A stretch of 39,862 nucleotides of DNA, taken from positions 1 to 39,862 of IMG/VR virus record IMGVR_UViG_3300029797_000242. One strand, given 5' to 3'. This stretch comes from a virus. Positions 8,150-16,601 of the stretch are shown here, piece after piece. The notes beneath the pieces were generated by a model. The model saw only the letters and a program-made list of their open reading frames with translations, was not told where the DNA came from and ran no database searches. Positions within the stretch are counted from its first letter, which is position 1; each line of letters opens with the position of its first letter. The position numbers and the translations under genes are program-made.

Positions 8150-8332
8150 CTAATCTAATTTTTCTTCATCAAAAATCTGATCGCTGTTTTCATGCCATAA
8201 GAAATCTAGAGTTTTCTTGCAGCTCGGACATTCCTCTTGATAGTTTCTCAGCACCATCTTGTCACTGAGTAGTAAGTTGTAATTGATGACGCATAATGGT
8301 TCTTCGCAATAGCTACAATGAATAAATACCAT
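8150..8332 (-). CDS. Small zinc-ribbon protein, paralogue of next gene
   Basis: This 60-residue protein has CSYC near residue 6 and CPSC near residue 36, the spacing of a minimal zinc ribbon, followed by an acidic C-terminal tail. It starts at ATG after GGAGGTGTTCAA. The shared pattern (Cys pair, LxDxxxLRNYxxxCPxC, acidic tail) links it to the downstream gene. Small Cys-pair proteins of this kind are common in clostridial prophage late regions and have no assigned role. It could act on host transcription or regulate lysis. Confidence 0.65.
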   Translation of the reverse strand: MVFIHCSYCEEPLCVINYNLLLSDKMVLRNYQEECPSCKKTLDFLWHENSDQIFDEEKLD

Positions 8333-8388
8333 TTGAACACCTCCATAACTTACATATGCAAAGAATGCTCAAATGGCAAAATCATTTA

Positions 8389-8805
8389 TTACTTTGTTCC
8401 ATCTTTATCTCCACCGTCTTTAAGTTGTTCCAAAACATCGCGGAGCTTTTCTGGAATAGGCAGTCCAAGTCTTGTGGCATTTTCAATAATGCTGATTCCT
8501 TCATTGGATAGGTAGAAGAAGATCACTGCCGTTCTGATAACACCACCATCACCTATGATGTTTTGATCAATGATGTGGGCAATGCCTACCAATGAAAAAA
8601 TAACGACTTTCTTGAAGATGCCCCGAGCACCCACGTCACTGGATAAATGCTTCTCGATAATGGCGCACATGACACCAAGCAGATAGTCAATGACAACAAA
8701 GGCAATCAGGGCATATAAAAATCCATCGTAACCTCCGAGAAACCAGCCAAGCCAACCGCCAAGGCCAGCAATAGCCAGTTGAATATAAGTCCAAATGTCT
8801 CTCAT
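8389..8805 (-). CDS. Holin (phage_holin_4/TcdE type)
   Basis: This 138-residue membrane protein fits the toxin-secretion/phage lysis holin family. It has hydrophobic segments at about residues 6-24, 28-50, 66-82 and 88-104, with the family landmark FVVIDYLLGVMCAI and a charged C-terminal tail (KLRDVLEQLKDGGDKDGTK). It opens the membrane at the end of the lytic cycle so that the amidase reaches the wall. It starts after GAGAGGAAAAACA and lies downstream of a terminator-like hairpin. Confidence 0.9.
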   Translation of the reverse strand: MRDIWTYIQLAIAGLGGWLGWFLGGYDGFLYALIAFVVIDYLLGVMCAIIEKHLSSDVGARGIFKKVVIFSLVGIAHIIDQNIIGDGGVIRTAVIFFYLSNEGISIIENATRLGLPIPEKLRDVLEQLKDGGDKDGTK

Positions 8806-8837
8806 TGTTTTTCCTCTCTTTCATGTAGATTTATATA

Positions 8838-8863
8838 TAAAAAGACGCCCAGCTAAAGGCGTC
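8838..8863 (-). terminator. Intrinsic terminator between tail and lysis genes
   Basis: On the minus strand a perfect 6-bp stem GACGCC/GGCGTC with an 8-base loop is followed by TTTTTATATA. It lies 25 bases after the tail gene stop and just before the holin RBS. Confidence 0.75.
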
Positions 8864-8888
8864 ATAATCTGATAATAAAGGGCTTCAA

Positions 8889-9962
8889 TTAATAAGGTGC
8901 ATAGTAAACATACCCGCTGGCTTTGGCATAGAACCCGTCTCCGGGAATGTACATGGCACCGTCAAAGGTATCGTATTGGGAAGTTGTGAACCCTGACTGA
9001 TGCAAGCATTCCCAGGTAATCCCATCAGAGGATACACAAAGGCTGCTTTCTTTTAGAAGTGCAAACTTCCCCCAATCCGGCATCCAGATGATGTTTCTTG
9101 GATTAGGGATATTGTTATTGGCAAGATCGCCTACCCAGGAAAGGTTGGTTTCTGTAATCTGCGTTGCGTCATCATTCATAACGCATAGCCTTACATGGTA
9201 GGTATAGGTCCCGCCTACATTGGTATAGTTGAACTTCATGACAAAGAGCACACCATTGATAGAACGAATGAACATGTACCTAGTATCATTCACATCTTCA
9301 GGAATGGTTGTTCCCCAGCTTCCTGGACTTGATGTGCTGGCTCTGGCGATGGATTTGTCACCACCAACAACTCCTACAAAGTATCCTTTATGCTTGGTTA
9401 GGTATTTGAAGATAGGGACAGAGGTTCCATCGGAACCTACTAATGTCCAAGCTGTTCTCTCCTCAAGTGAATCAAAGCTATAATAGACCGGCGATTTGTA
9501 GTACCACCAGCTGACAATCCCAGAGCCTCTGCCCATATCATAAGCACCACAGGTCATAGCGTTTTGCGCTCCGGCGCAGTACCCAGCGTTATGCCAGGTG
9601 ATACCGTCAAAGGATGCGATGATATTGGCGAGGCCCACGATCTTGGCGATAAATACACCATCTGCAGCATAAAGAATTTCTGGCTGTCCATGACTCCACC
9701 AAGGAACACTGACAACGGTCCATTGTTTAGTGGTCTTGTTCCAATAGGACATGTATGGAGTCTTTGCATAATAAACAGCTATCTGAGCGTTTCCGTTATC
9801 ATAGACATTAATCTGTCTTTCACTTCCGTATTGGGTGTAGCCAAAATTGTTATAGTACTTCTTGGTCCAGTTTAAGGTAGGAATAGGAAGGACAATGCTG
9901 CCTCTACCACCAAAAGCAGTCCAGATGGCCAAGGTGTTATTAAAATTACGATCATAGCTCAT
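8889..9962 (-). CDS. Tail-tip protein, predicted beta-propeller receptor-binding protein
   Basis: This 357-residue protein is rich in aromatic residues, Gly and Ser. It has repeated blade-like segments such as SFDGITWHNAG, SFDSLEERTAW and SSDGITWECLH, the pattern of sialidase/kelch-like beta-propellers in phage tail or host-recognition proteins. It directly follows the tail endopeptidase gene and precedes the lysis cassette, the usual place for the receptor-binding protein. There is no signal peptide and no enzyme motif I can name. The receptor is unknown. Confidence 0.65.
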   Translation of the reverse strand: MSYDRNFNNTLAIWTAFGGRGSIVLPIPTLNWTKKYYNNFGYTQYGSERQINVYDNGNAQIAVYYAKTPYMSYWNKTTKQWTVVSVPWWSHGQPEILYAADGVFIAKIVGLANIIASFDGITWHNAGYCAGAQNAMTCGAYDMGRGSGIVSWWYYKSPVYYSFDSLEERTAWTLVGSDGTSVPIFKYLTKHKGYFVGVVGGDKSIARASTSSPGSWGTTIPEDVNDTRYMFIRSINGVLFVMKFNYTNVGGTYTYHVRLCVMNDDATQITETNLSWVGDLANNNIPNPRNIIWMPDWGKFALLKESSLCVSSDGITWECLHQSGFTTSQYDTFDGAMYIPGDGFYAKASGYVYYAPY

Positions 9963-9973
9963 GGGTTTCCTCC

Positions 9974-11101
9974 TTAAACTTTCTCAATGGCTGTAATTCT
10001 TCCACTGGAATCAGTGGAGTAGGAGTAGCTTCCAGTGGAGCCATCGGCATAGGTTACTTCAAAGGCTGCAGCATCAATCAGAAGCGAAGAAACCTCTTTA
10101 AGGAGAAGCTCTGAGAAAATGTCTTCTAAGGTGATGCTGGTGATCCTGCCACTGGAATCAGTGGTGAAGCTGTACTCGGCATGATACTGGTGGGTATCAC
10201 CTTTTTCCACTTCATAGGTCACATTAATTTTGTTATCAACCACCGACAGCGTTTTTACAATGGTGTAGGAGACACCTAAGTCATAGACCTGGTTTTGAAG
10301 ATCATCCACGGAGCTTCCAACATTGGAAATTGAATTTTCTATGCGATAGAAGGTATCAGAAATACTTGGCCTGTATCTTCCCACCTCAACGCGGATGTTG
10401 AATCTGTAAAATGGATTGTACTCAAGTGAGATGATCCTGGTTTTCACATTGATTCCTAATGGATTGAAGATGATGTGCACATTATCGCCTACAGCCAAAT
10501 CCATCAGTTTGAAAAAGGAAATGTCATAGGATGATGCATTCTCCCTGGAATCATGGGATACAGCCACGTTTGTAACATTCTTTGAACCCATCACAGGGAT
10601 ATAATCATTGGAGCCTCTATGGCTACGAATATTTATGCTATAGCCATCGTACTGGATTTCACCACCCAAAATAGCAATGAACTGCATAAGGGCAGCTCGC
10701 CTTGAAACCTTCTGGTTGATTTTCATCGTGACGCTCTCTGTAAAATCCACAATCCCTGCTGAATAGGGAGTGCCTGCAAGGAGCTGGGATAATCCTACTG
10801 AAGGATCACCCGTGAAGTCAAAACTGCTTATTTGATACATTTCATGATTCAAAAGATAAGACACATGCTCACAAAGAACAGAGCAGACTGGTAGGCTCCC
10901 TTGAATTGATTTACTGATTTGAACAAGTTCAAAATACTGATTATCTAGTTTTGCAATTTGCTTTGTTTTTAAAGCCAATGCAGACTTCGCCATAACAGTA
11001 AATGAGAGGGTAAATTCACCCTCTAAGGTTTCTCTAATGTTTGAGCTGATGACTTTCTTAACGGACTGAATCATGGTTGCTCCTGCGTAAATTTCAATCA
11101 A
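9974..11101 (-). CDS. Tail-associated protein (prophage endopeptidase tail family)
   Basis: This 375-residue protein resembles the N-terminal gp44/Tal-like hub of siphovirus baseplates (Prophage_tail, PF06605). It has an N-terminal IYAGATMIQSVKKVISSNI beta-rich segment and DNQYFELVQISKS. A long beta-rich body follows (ISLEYNPFYRFNIRVEVGRY, about 240-260), then a short coiled coil (NSISNVGSSVDDLQNQVYDLG). The C-terminus has two similar repeats (TTDSSGRITSITLEDI and STDSSGRITAIEKV). No peptidase motif is visible, so it may be purely structural. No separate distal-tail (Dit) gene lies between it and the tape measure. Confidence 0.75.
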   Translation of the reverse strand: MIEIYAGATMIQSVKKVISSNIRETLEGEFTLSFTVMAKSALALKTKQIAKLDNQYFELVQISKSIQGSLPVCSVLCEHVSYLLNHEMYQISSFDFTGDPSVGLSQLLAGTPYSAGIVDFTESVTMKINQKVSRRAALMQFIAILGGEIQYDGYSINIRSHRGSNDYIPVMGSKNVTNVAVSHDSRENASSYDISFFKLMDLAVGDNVHIIFNPLGINVKTRIISLEYNPFYRFNIRVEVGRYRPSISDTFYRIENSISNVGSSVDDLQNQVYDLGVSYTIVKTLSVVDNKINVTYEVEKGDTHQYHAEYSFTTDSSGRITSITLEDIFSELLLKEVSSLLIDAAAFEVTYADGSTGSYSYSTDSSGRITAIEKV

Positions 11102-11119
11102 GGGACCGCCTCCTTTCTA

Positions 11120-13390
11120 TTAACTTCCTGCCACACCAAGGTTTCTAACTGTGACGGTGTTTTGGTTCCACTGAAGTTGTGCAATAACTCTTGTTAGAAT
11201 ATTACCGTCAATGGTAAGAGGGATAGTTACATCAAAGACTGCTCCGTCAGAGCCACCGAGACTTCCTGTTACTTGAGAGTTCAGGTCCAAATCAAAGTCT
11301 GTAGGAATAGCGCCCTGCATATCTTTTTCCACATCACCCATGGCTTTTTCGAAGCCCTCTCCAATACCTTCACCCATGTTGGAACCAATGCCTGCAAATA
11401 CCTTTGAAGGAGATCTAATACCAAGAACCTTCTTAACGCCACCAACGATCCCGTTGACCATGTTTTTTACTTTTTCTCCAAGCCAACCAATCATCGATGC
11501 AATACCGTCCCATAAACCTCTGGCGATATTTCTTCCCACTTCTAGTATGGATGGAATCCCACGGGCTAGTCCGGTGACAATAGACATGATGATCTGAGGC
11601 AGTTGAGCCACGATCTGAGGAATGGCACGAATAAGTCCCATACCAAGCTGAATGGTCAGCTGAACCCCCATTTCAATGAGCTTTGGTAGGTTACTGGTGA
11701 TGAAGGTAATGATGCTGTTAATAATCTGAGGTAAGGACTGAATCAGTGTTGGCAGAGAGTTTAAAAGTCCCATAGCCAAGCCGCTGATAATCTGAAATGC
11801 TGCATCTAGTACCAAGTCCAGATTGTTGATTAAGGTGGTAGCGATCAGAATAACCGCTTCTACAATGGATGGAATAAGTTCCGGCAGCGCATCTCCAAGT
11901 CCAGTAGCTAAAGTTACAATCATCACTAGCGCCGCTTCCACCAGGGCAGGAAGATTGGTAATAATCCCATCCACCAATGTTAGAACAAGCTGCAAAGCAC
12001 CGTCTGTAATTTGAGGTAAGGCTTCGATGAGGCCACCTACAATGGTCATGATGATATTGGTTGCAGCTTCAATAAGAGTAGGAAGATTATCTAAAATCCC
12101 ACTTACAAGCGCGAGAATCAAATCAGGTGCTACTTCAGCAATAGCTGAAATAAGCCCTGTGACCACTTCCAAGATTTGAGGAAGGATGACAGCAATCTGT
12201 TCAACCGTCTGCCTTGCACCTTCCTTAAGCTGCTCAGCGGCCCCCTCTTGGCCAGTGATCAGGCCCGTCAAACCATCTAATATCATGGTAAAGCCAGGGA
12301 GGAGCTGTGAAGTGATATTGTTTTTCACACCAGTGAAGGAGCGAGTGAGATTATCCATGGCGTCCGTGTAGTTCACTGCAGCATCCACAGATTCATCGCT
12401 CATAACCAGCCCCAGCTCACTGGCTTTGTTCTTAAGGGCATCGGTGCTTTCAGCGGTCTGGTTTAGAAGCGCCCCTAGCTCAACTGAGGACGTACCAAGT
12501 AGGTCATTGGCAATGGCCGCTTTTTCACCTTCATCAGAGATGCCTTGAAGACCTTTAATGGTCATCTCAAAGACTTCTTCTCTGGATTTGCCCTCAAGGT
12601 CGGCCATTGAAATCCCTAGTCGCTGAAATTTTTCTGTGGCTGAGGAACTACCGTTGATGGCATCGTCCACGGTGTTGTTAAGCTTCTTCATTCCGTTTTC
12701 TAAGGATGAGATACTGGCACCGTTTTGGGAAAGGACATAATCCCATTCTTGATAGCCCTGTCTGGAAAGACCTAGCCTTTGGCTGGCCTTATCGATTTCA
12801 TCCCCTGCAGCCGCGGCATCATTGGCCATATCAAAGAGCTTTTTACCTGCCGTGACAGCAGCAGTTCCAATGGCCGCCATGGCAACACCAATCCCCGCAG
12901 CCACACCTTTCATAACTGAACCGAGCTTTTCAAACTTACCACCGGAATCATCTGCTACTTTAGCTGAATCTTTAATCTCATCTCCAAATTTGTCTGCTTC
13001 TTTACCTGCATCATCAAACACATCACTGGCTGCATCTAATGCCTTATTGTTATCATCCAGCTCTTTTTCCATTTTATTTAGGTCTGCATTTGCATTGTTT
13101 AGCTGAATCTGCCAGGCTTTTGTTCGCTTGTCATTTTCCCCAAAGGACTCAGCAGCATTTTTCAGCGCAGCTTCAAGGGTGGATACTTTGCTTTTCTGAG
13201 CATCGATCTCTTTATTTAACACTTCATTTCTTGCTGTAATAGCTTTGATAGATTTATCTTGCTTATCAAACTGTGAGGTGACCAGATTCATTTCAGAACC
13301 CAGCACTTTGAATGTTTGATTGATATCTCGAAGAGAGTTCTTAAATTCTTTCTCACCCTCAACACCTATTTTTAGGCCGAAGTCCGACAT
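11120..13390 (-). CDS. Tail tape measure protein
   Basis: This 756-residue protein has an N-terminal coiled coil (about 40-130), then a Gly/Ala-rich hydrophobic segment (GVAAGIGVAMAAIGTAAVTAG, about 166-186). A long array of about 38-residue hydrophobic helical repeats with LPxLIxxxxxIIxxIxxGL phrasing covers about 400-620. It sets the tail length, exits the tip during DNA injection and can aid membrane passage. I chose the ATG at MSDFGLKI, 8 bases after AGGAGG; the annotated upstream GTG lies inside the Shine-Dalgarno. It follows the chaperone pair, the standard order. Confidence 0.93.
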   Translation of the reverse strand: MSDFGLKIGVEGEKEFKNSLRDINQTFKVLGSEMNLVTSQFDKQDKSIKAITARNEVLNKEIDAQKSKVSTLEAALKNAAESFGENDKRTKAWQIQLNNANADLNKMEKELDDNNKALDAASDVFDDAGKEADKFGDEIKDSAKVADDSGGKFEKLGSVMKGVAAGIGVAMAAIGTAAVTAGKKLFDMANDAAAAGDEIDKASQRLGLSRQGYQEWDYVLSQNGASISSLENGMKKLNNTVDDAINGSSSATEKFQRLGISMADLEGKSREEVFEMTIKGLQGISDEGEKAAIANDLLGTSSVELGALLNQTAESTDALKNKASELGLVMSDESVDAAVNYTDAMDNLTRSFTGVKNNITSQLLPGFTMILDGLTGLITGQEGAAEQLKEGARQTVEQIAVILPQILEVVTGLISAIAEVAPDLILALVSGILDNLPTLIEAATNIIMTIVGGLIEALPQITDGALQLVLTLVDGIITNLPALVEAALVMIVTLATGLGDALPELIPSIVEAVILIATTLINNLDLVLDAAFQIISGLAMGLLNSLPTLIQSLPQIINSIITFITSNLPKLIEMGVQLTIQLGMGLIRAIPQIVAQLPQIIMSIVTGLARGIPSILEVGRNIARGLWDGIASMIGWLGEKVKNMVNGIVGGVKKVLGIRSPSKVFAGIGSNMGEGIGEGFEKAMGDVEKDMQGAIPTDFDLDLNSQVTGSLGGSDGAVFDVTIPLTIDGNILTRVIAQLQWNQNTVTVRNLGVAGS

Positions 13391-13413
13391 AGCGTTCACC
13401 TCCTTTGGGGCAT

Positions 13414-13438
13414 GAAAAAAGACACCGTTGTAGGTGCC
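13414..13438 (-). terminator. Terminator-like hairpin before tape measure gene
   Basis: On the minus strand GGCACC, a 6-base loop and GGTGTC are followed by TTTTTT and CATGCCCC, then the AGGAGG of the tape measure gene. The same junction (hairpin, T-run, ATGCCC, Shine-Dalgarno) recurs before the portal gene and before the packaging HNH gene. Confidence 0.6.
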
Positions 13439-13454
13439 ACTCTAAATGGTTTTG

Positions 13455-13661
13455 TTATAGAAATTCCGGTATTATTTCATCGATGTAGCGCTCTTGTTTC
13501 GGTTTCGATATTCCGGTAAATTGCTTGTGACATTCCCAAAGGTCCATCAAATAGCCAATGGGCATGAGCCACACTTCATCTTCTAAACGTCTTAAATGGA
13601 CTGTTCCAAAGTAGATAAGTCGGGTAAAGACTTGTTCATCACTTACCCGACCACCTCGTTT
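13455..13661 (-). CDS. C-terminal extension of tail assembly chaperone (GT part, -1 frame)
   Basis: This open frame has no start codon and lies in the -1 frame relative to the upstream chaperone. It is joined to it through the slippery site at 13658-13664. The extension reads KRGGRVSDEQVFTRLIYFG and ends ERYIDEIIPEFL before a TAA at 13455-13457. The fusion product would be about 199 residues. This is the classic lambda G/GT arrangement: G is made in excess, and the rare GT fusion loads the tape measure protein through its T part. The coding quality and position just before the tape measure support it. Confidence 0.85.
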   Translation of the reverse strand, partial: KRGGRVSDEQVFTRLIYFGTVHLRRLEDEVWLMPIGYLMDLWECHKQFTGISKPKQERYIDEIIPEFL

Positions 13662-14053
13662 TTTGAGTCGTCACTCTCCACATTCCTTTTTGTGCCTTTC
13701 ATCATACTGGCCATAATGGCGTTTTTGTAATTAGCCAGGTCAAAGGGAGTGGTAAGAAGCTCCACTTCATCTTCTGTGAGCAGTTCTTTTTTATCATCCT
13801 TGTTCCTAATATTGTGGATCAGGATGGACTGATTGGCTAGGAGGGTGATGAGCCAAACAACCTCCTCTAGCGCCATTTCAAAGTTCTCAGTTTTCATAAG
13901 CTTATCGCCCAGGTTTTCAAGTCCTCCATAGCGTTTGGCAATTTCCTTTGTAGCTTTAGTGGTAAGAATCATCTTAAACTCCGTGCCGCCAATATCAATG
14001 GTGGTACTTCGTTCTTCAGCGGCCTCATCAACCTTTAATTTTTCATCTGTCAT
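13643..14053 (-). CDS. Tail assembly chaperone (gpG-like)
   Basis: This is a 136-residue acidic protein between the major tail protein and the tape measure. It is mostly helical after a short beta start (TTIDIGGTEFKMILTTKATKEIAKRYGG). Similarity and position mark it as the G-type tail assembly chaperone that holds tape measure protein until tail tube polymerisation. I chose the ATG at MTDEKL, 7 bases after GGAGG, instead of the TTG two codons upstream. Ribosomes shifting -1 at A AAA AAC near its end make the longer GT form. Confidence 0.85.
   Translation of the reverse strand: MTDEKLKVDEAAEERSTTIDIGGTEFKMILTTKATKEIAKRYGGLENLGDKLMKTENFEMALEEVVWLITLLANQSILIHNIRNKDDKKELLTEDEVELLTTPFDLANYKNAIMASMMKGTKRNVESDDSKNEVVG
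13658..13664 (-). promoter_or_regulatory. -1 ribosomal frameshift slippery site A AAA AAC
   Basis: Frame-0 codons TCA AAA AAC GAG contain the heptamer AAAAAAC, a standard XXXYYYZ slippery sequence. Five frame-0 codons later the chaperone ends (TAA at 13645-13643). The -1 frame stays open for 68 more codons. The layout matches programmed frameshifting in tail chaperones of many siphoviruses. Confidence 0.88.
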
Positions 14054-14067
14054 GATCAACCCTCCCG

Positions 14068-14949
14068 TTAAGAAACAACAACAGTAGCCACTGTAGTCGT
14101 CACGTTTTCTGCACCACTAGAGCTTAAGACGCAGTAGTAGTAATAGGTATCCGCCAGAAGGTCCGTTGGAATATCAAAGCTCGCAGAAGTTTCTCCATTA
14201 ATGGTAGTACCGCCAGTGGTGCTATCAGTGGTATTTTCATACCATTGATAGGTTACAGGGTTTGAGGTGTTGGAATTTGCCACAACAGAAAGGCTTCCAG
14301 AAATGCTTCCTGTGGTTACTTCAGTTAAGCTTGCTGGTTGAGTTGTGATTGTAATGGTTGGGGTTACGGCTGTAAAGTCTGGTTCATACACAGAAGCAAA
14401 CCAACTTGTAATTGTTGATGCCGATACACCATTATCTCCTTCAGTAACTTCCGCTTTCCAAGGATGTTTGCTTTCTCCGTCCAGTTTGTTTCTTCTAAAG
14501 ACGGTTCCTTCTATGGTGGGACTGCTAAATGTAATGGAATCGCCTTTGGTGGCAAGACTTGTGGCAGGAACAGAGAAAATAACCCTGTAAAGCCAAAAAT
14601 AGCGATACTTTCCATTGGCTTTCTTGGCACGAAACCCAACTGCCACAGGGCTACCACCATCTTCACTTCTTGAAACCACCACATTATTACTGTCGATTTT
14701 ACACCCTGTCAAATCCTGCGCTACCAATGATCCGATATCATCAATACCCAGTGTCAGGGCACCACTCTTAAATTCTTTTACTACCTCGCTGGCACCGTCA
14801 TCTGCGTAGAGAATAGCTTCAATGAGCTCAATGCTCAGCTCCGCAGTCATGGCTTTAGCCAGTACTTTAGGGGTGCCATAGGTTTCAATGCCGTTTTGAT
14901 CTTCTGTGATCTTGGCATAATATAGAGAATCCAATCCGATTGTTGCCAT
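14068..14949 (-). CDS. Major tail protein with C-terminal Ig-like domain
   Basis: This 293-residue protein has a tail-tube core at about 1-195 (GLDSLYYAKI start, TAELSIELIEAILYADDGA, YRYFWLYRVIF), matching the phi13-type major tail protein family. From about residue 200 a Thr/Ser-rich Ig-like beta-sandwich follows (TITTQPASLTEVTTGSISGS and YQWYENTTDS). Such surface Ig domains decorate the tail outside and may stick weakly to cells or glycans. GGAGGAAGAATAA precedes the ATG. Confidence 0.9.
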   Translation of the reverse strand: MATIGLDSLYYAKITEDQNGIETYGTPKVLAKAMTAELSIELIEAILYADDGASEVVKEFKSGALTLGIDDIGSLVAQDLTGCKIDSNNVVVSRSEDGGSPVAVGFRAKKANGKYRYFWLYRVIFSVPATSLATKGDSITFSSPTIEGTVFRRNKLDGESKHPWKAEVTEGDNGVSASTITSWFASVYEPDFTAVTPTITITTQPASLTEVTTGSISGSLSVVANSNTSNPVTYQWYENTTDSTTGGTTINGETSASFDIPTDLLADTYYYYCVLSSSGAENVTTTVATVVVS

Positions 14950-15294
14950 TTATTCTTCCTCCGTTTCATATTCTTTCATTACGTCAATGGCGTAATGATG
15001 AAATTTAGTATCATGTTCGTAACCAACATACTGCCTATCTGTGATGGTGATTCCTCCGGATTGAAGGGCTTTAGTTAGTTCTTTCTTGCGCTTCATATAG
15101 TTCTTCTTCGTGAAAAAAGAAAGCCTAGCTTCTGAAAGAACCATATTTGCTTCATTATCTGCAAAGAGATCAAGCCTATCAGACATGGGGGTGATAACCA
15201 GATATTCATCAGGCGGCGTATCTGAAAACACTCCGGTCTCCGCAGGAATGTTTAGGGGATCTAGTATTTGGTTTAAATCCGCAAGTAAGCTCAT
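14950..15294 (-). CDS. Tail completion / tail terminator-type protein
   Basis: This 114-residue protein is placed after the HK97 gp10-like gene and before the major tail protein, where siphoviruses keep the tail terminator or completion protein. It has SDTPPDEYLVITPMSDRLDLFADN and a terminal HHYAIDVMKEYE beta-hairpin typical of this alpha-beta family. It caps the tail tube and joins it to the head. The assignment rests on position and overall pattern, and the start overlaps the previous stop. Confidence 0.7.
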   Translation of the reverse strand: MSLLADLNQILDPLNIPAETGVFSDTPPDEYLVITPMSDRLDLFADNEANMVLSEARLSFFTKKNYMKRKKELTKALQSGGITITDRQYVGYEHDTKFHHYAIDVMKEYETEEE

Positions 15295-15722
15295 AGCTTT
15301 TCAATCTCCTTATCCAGTTCTGATTTCATAGTTTCAATGCATGCCTTCCGAGATGCGGACTTTGCTGGCTTCAAGAAGGGCTTAGGAGGCTGACCTGATT
15401 TACCATATTCAATGATATTTGCAATCTTAGCATTCGAATCTCCATCGTCACGAGGCTCATTGAAGCCAACCTTCACGTTAAAGTTTCCGTTTCTGTCTAG
15501 CTTAGTTGGAGATAGCCCAAGGGATGAGACCAGCTCACCAGTAGAACGGCTTTTCTCCTTTGTACCACTTCCGATAACACCTTTCAGGTTGGCTTTGGCT
15601 TTATCCAGAACTACTTCACCGCCAGCTTCTAATACTCTTGAGACTATCTCATCTGTCTTATCACCAAGCTTTGTAAGCTTCATTAAAAACTCATCGGGCA
15701 TTTTCATGGTTGCGTTAGCCAC
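15291..15722 (-). CDS. HK97 gp10-like tail/neck protein
   Basis: This 143-residue protein resembles the HK97-gp10 family (SRVLEAGGEVVLDKAKANLKG, later IANIIEYGKSGQPPKPFLKPA, a strong signature of the family). It acts in the head-tail connection or tail completion. It starts at GTG, with AAGGAGGTGG well placed upstream. It overlaps both neighbours by a few bases, as expected of coupled neck genes. Confidence 0.85.
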   Translation of the reverse strand: MANATMKMPDEFLMKLTKLGDKTDEIVSRVLEAGGEVVLDKAKANLKGVIGSGTKEKSRSTGELVSSLGLSPTKLDRNGNFNVKVGFNEPRDDGDSNAKIANIIEYGKSGQPPKPFLKPAKSASRKACIETMKSELDKEIEKL

Positions 15723-16047
15723 TTGGAACCACCTCCTTAGCTAGAACTTCAAGATACATTCCGCGTCCTTTCACATCCTCAACAGATGTGATTTCAAATC
15801 TCTTATCACTGTGGATGATCACCATAGATGCCGTAATGGTAATACCAGGGATGCAGCGAAAGCGAAAAAGGTCTGTGGCTTCAGTAAAGGAAGCTCTATT
15901 TGCCCATTTCTCATTGCCATGTCGACCTTCACGATACGCCCTAACAGAAGCTGCAATGTTATCAACTTCAGTTTTAAATCCTTCAGCATCTTTAATGGTG
16001 ACGCTTTCTACAATATCGATAAAGGTATTCATTTTGCCAAAGCTCAT
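15715..16047 (-). CDS. Head-tail adaptor (head closure) protein
   Basis: This 110-residue protein of the SPP1 gp16/HK97 head-tail adaptor type starts MSFGKMNTFIDIV and shows the usual DLFRFRCIPGITITASMVI strand followed by an F-E-I-T-S-V-E-D segment. It closes the portal vertex after packaging and forms the neck. I chose the ATG with GGAAGGTG upstream, not the ATG five codons earlier. It begins 3 bases after the connector gene ends. Confidence 0.82.
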   Translation of the reverse strand: MSFGKMNTFIDIVESVTIKDAEGFKTEVDNIAASVRAYREGRHGNEKWANRASFTEATDLFRFRCIPGITITASMVIIHSDKRFEITSVEDVKGRGMYLEVLAKEVVPSG

Positions 16048-16049
16048 AT

Positions 16050-16358
16050 CTACACCTTCCAATCCCGATCAAGCCGCAGTAGAAGATTGACTGTATTCCA
16101 TACTTGCTGTCCAGCCTGAACATTATCTGAGTAAAAACCACCAGTGCTGCCATCTCGTGATTCATAGAAGTGAGATGACAGCATGATGATGGCTTGCTGT
16201 GTGGTGGCTGGCATAACTGCTTCCACATAGTGGTTCTCAGGATGATGCTGATAGCTTTCTGCGTACCTAGTAGCGGCAGTGATGTACATCTCAAGCAGGT
16301 CATCATCAGCTGAGTGATGAAGAATAAGATTTGCTTTTACTTTTTCCAGCAGTGTCAT
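16050..16358 (-). CDS. Head-tail connector (HK97 gp6-like)
   Basis: This 102-residue, mostly helical protein shows the gp6-like pattern MTLLEKVKANLILHHSADDDLLEMYI, an AAxRYAESY helix and a final AVWNTVNLLL-type helix. It forms the ring under the portal. It sits directly after the capsid and the small head protein, and is followed by the adaptor. Confidence 0.85.
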   Translation of the reverse strand: MTLLEKVKANLILHHSADDDLLEMYITAATRYAESYQHHPENHYVEAVMPATTQQAIIMLSSHFYESRDGSTGGFYSDNVQAGQQVWNTVNLLLRLDRDWKV

Positions 16359-16376
16359 ACCACCACCATCCTTTCA

Positions 16377-16589
16377 TTAGTCTGAAATCATAAGCCCTGC
16401 AGTCTTAAGTTTGGTGAGAAGGGCATTGAAATCTGTCACCAAATCTTCAACTGTGGTAGCAGCGCTTGCTGCTTGATTATCAAGAATAGGGAGGCCAGTA
16501 ACGACCGCCCCTTCCTTGATTTCAAGAGTTCCACCAATGACGGTTTTTTCACCGCCCTGTTCGGTAAAGTTCTTTGTGTTATAACTCAT
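16377..16589 (-). CDS. Small head fibre-like protein
   Basis: This 70-residue protein reads GGTLEIKEGAVVTGLPI, an Ala/Thr stretch, then LVTDFNALLTKLKTAGLM. It resembles the phage head fibre family next to HK97-type capsid genes. GGAGGTGCCCT lies before the ATG. It probably decorates the capsid, but it could instead be a minor connector part. Confidence 0.65.
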   Translation of the reverse strand: MSYNTKNFTEQGGEKTVIGGTLEIKEGAVVTGLPILDNQAASAATTVEDLVTDFNALLTKLKTAGLMISD

Positions 16590-16601
16590 AGGGCACCTCC
16601 A

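Noticed and set aside
12822-13106. Plus-strand frame opposite the tape measure coiled coil
   Set aside because: Its Ser/Ala/Leu repeats are the complement of the Glu/Lys/Ala heptads of the real gene.
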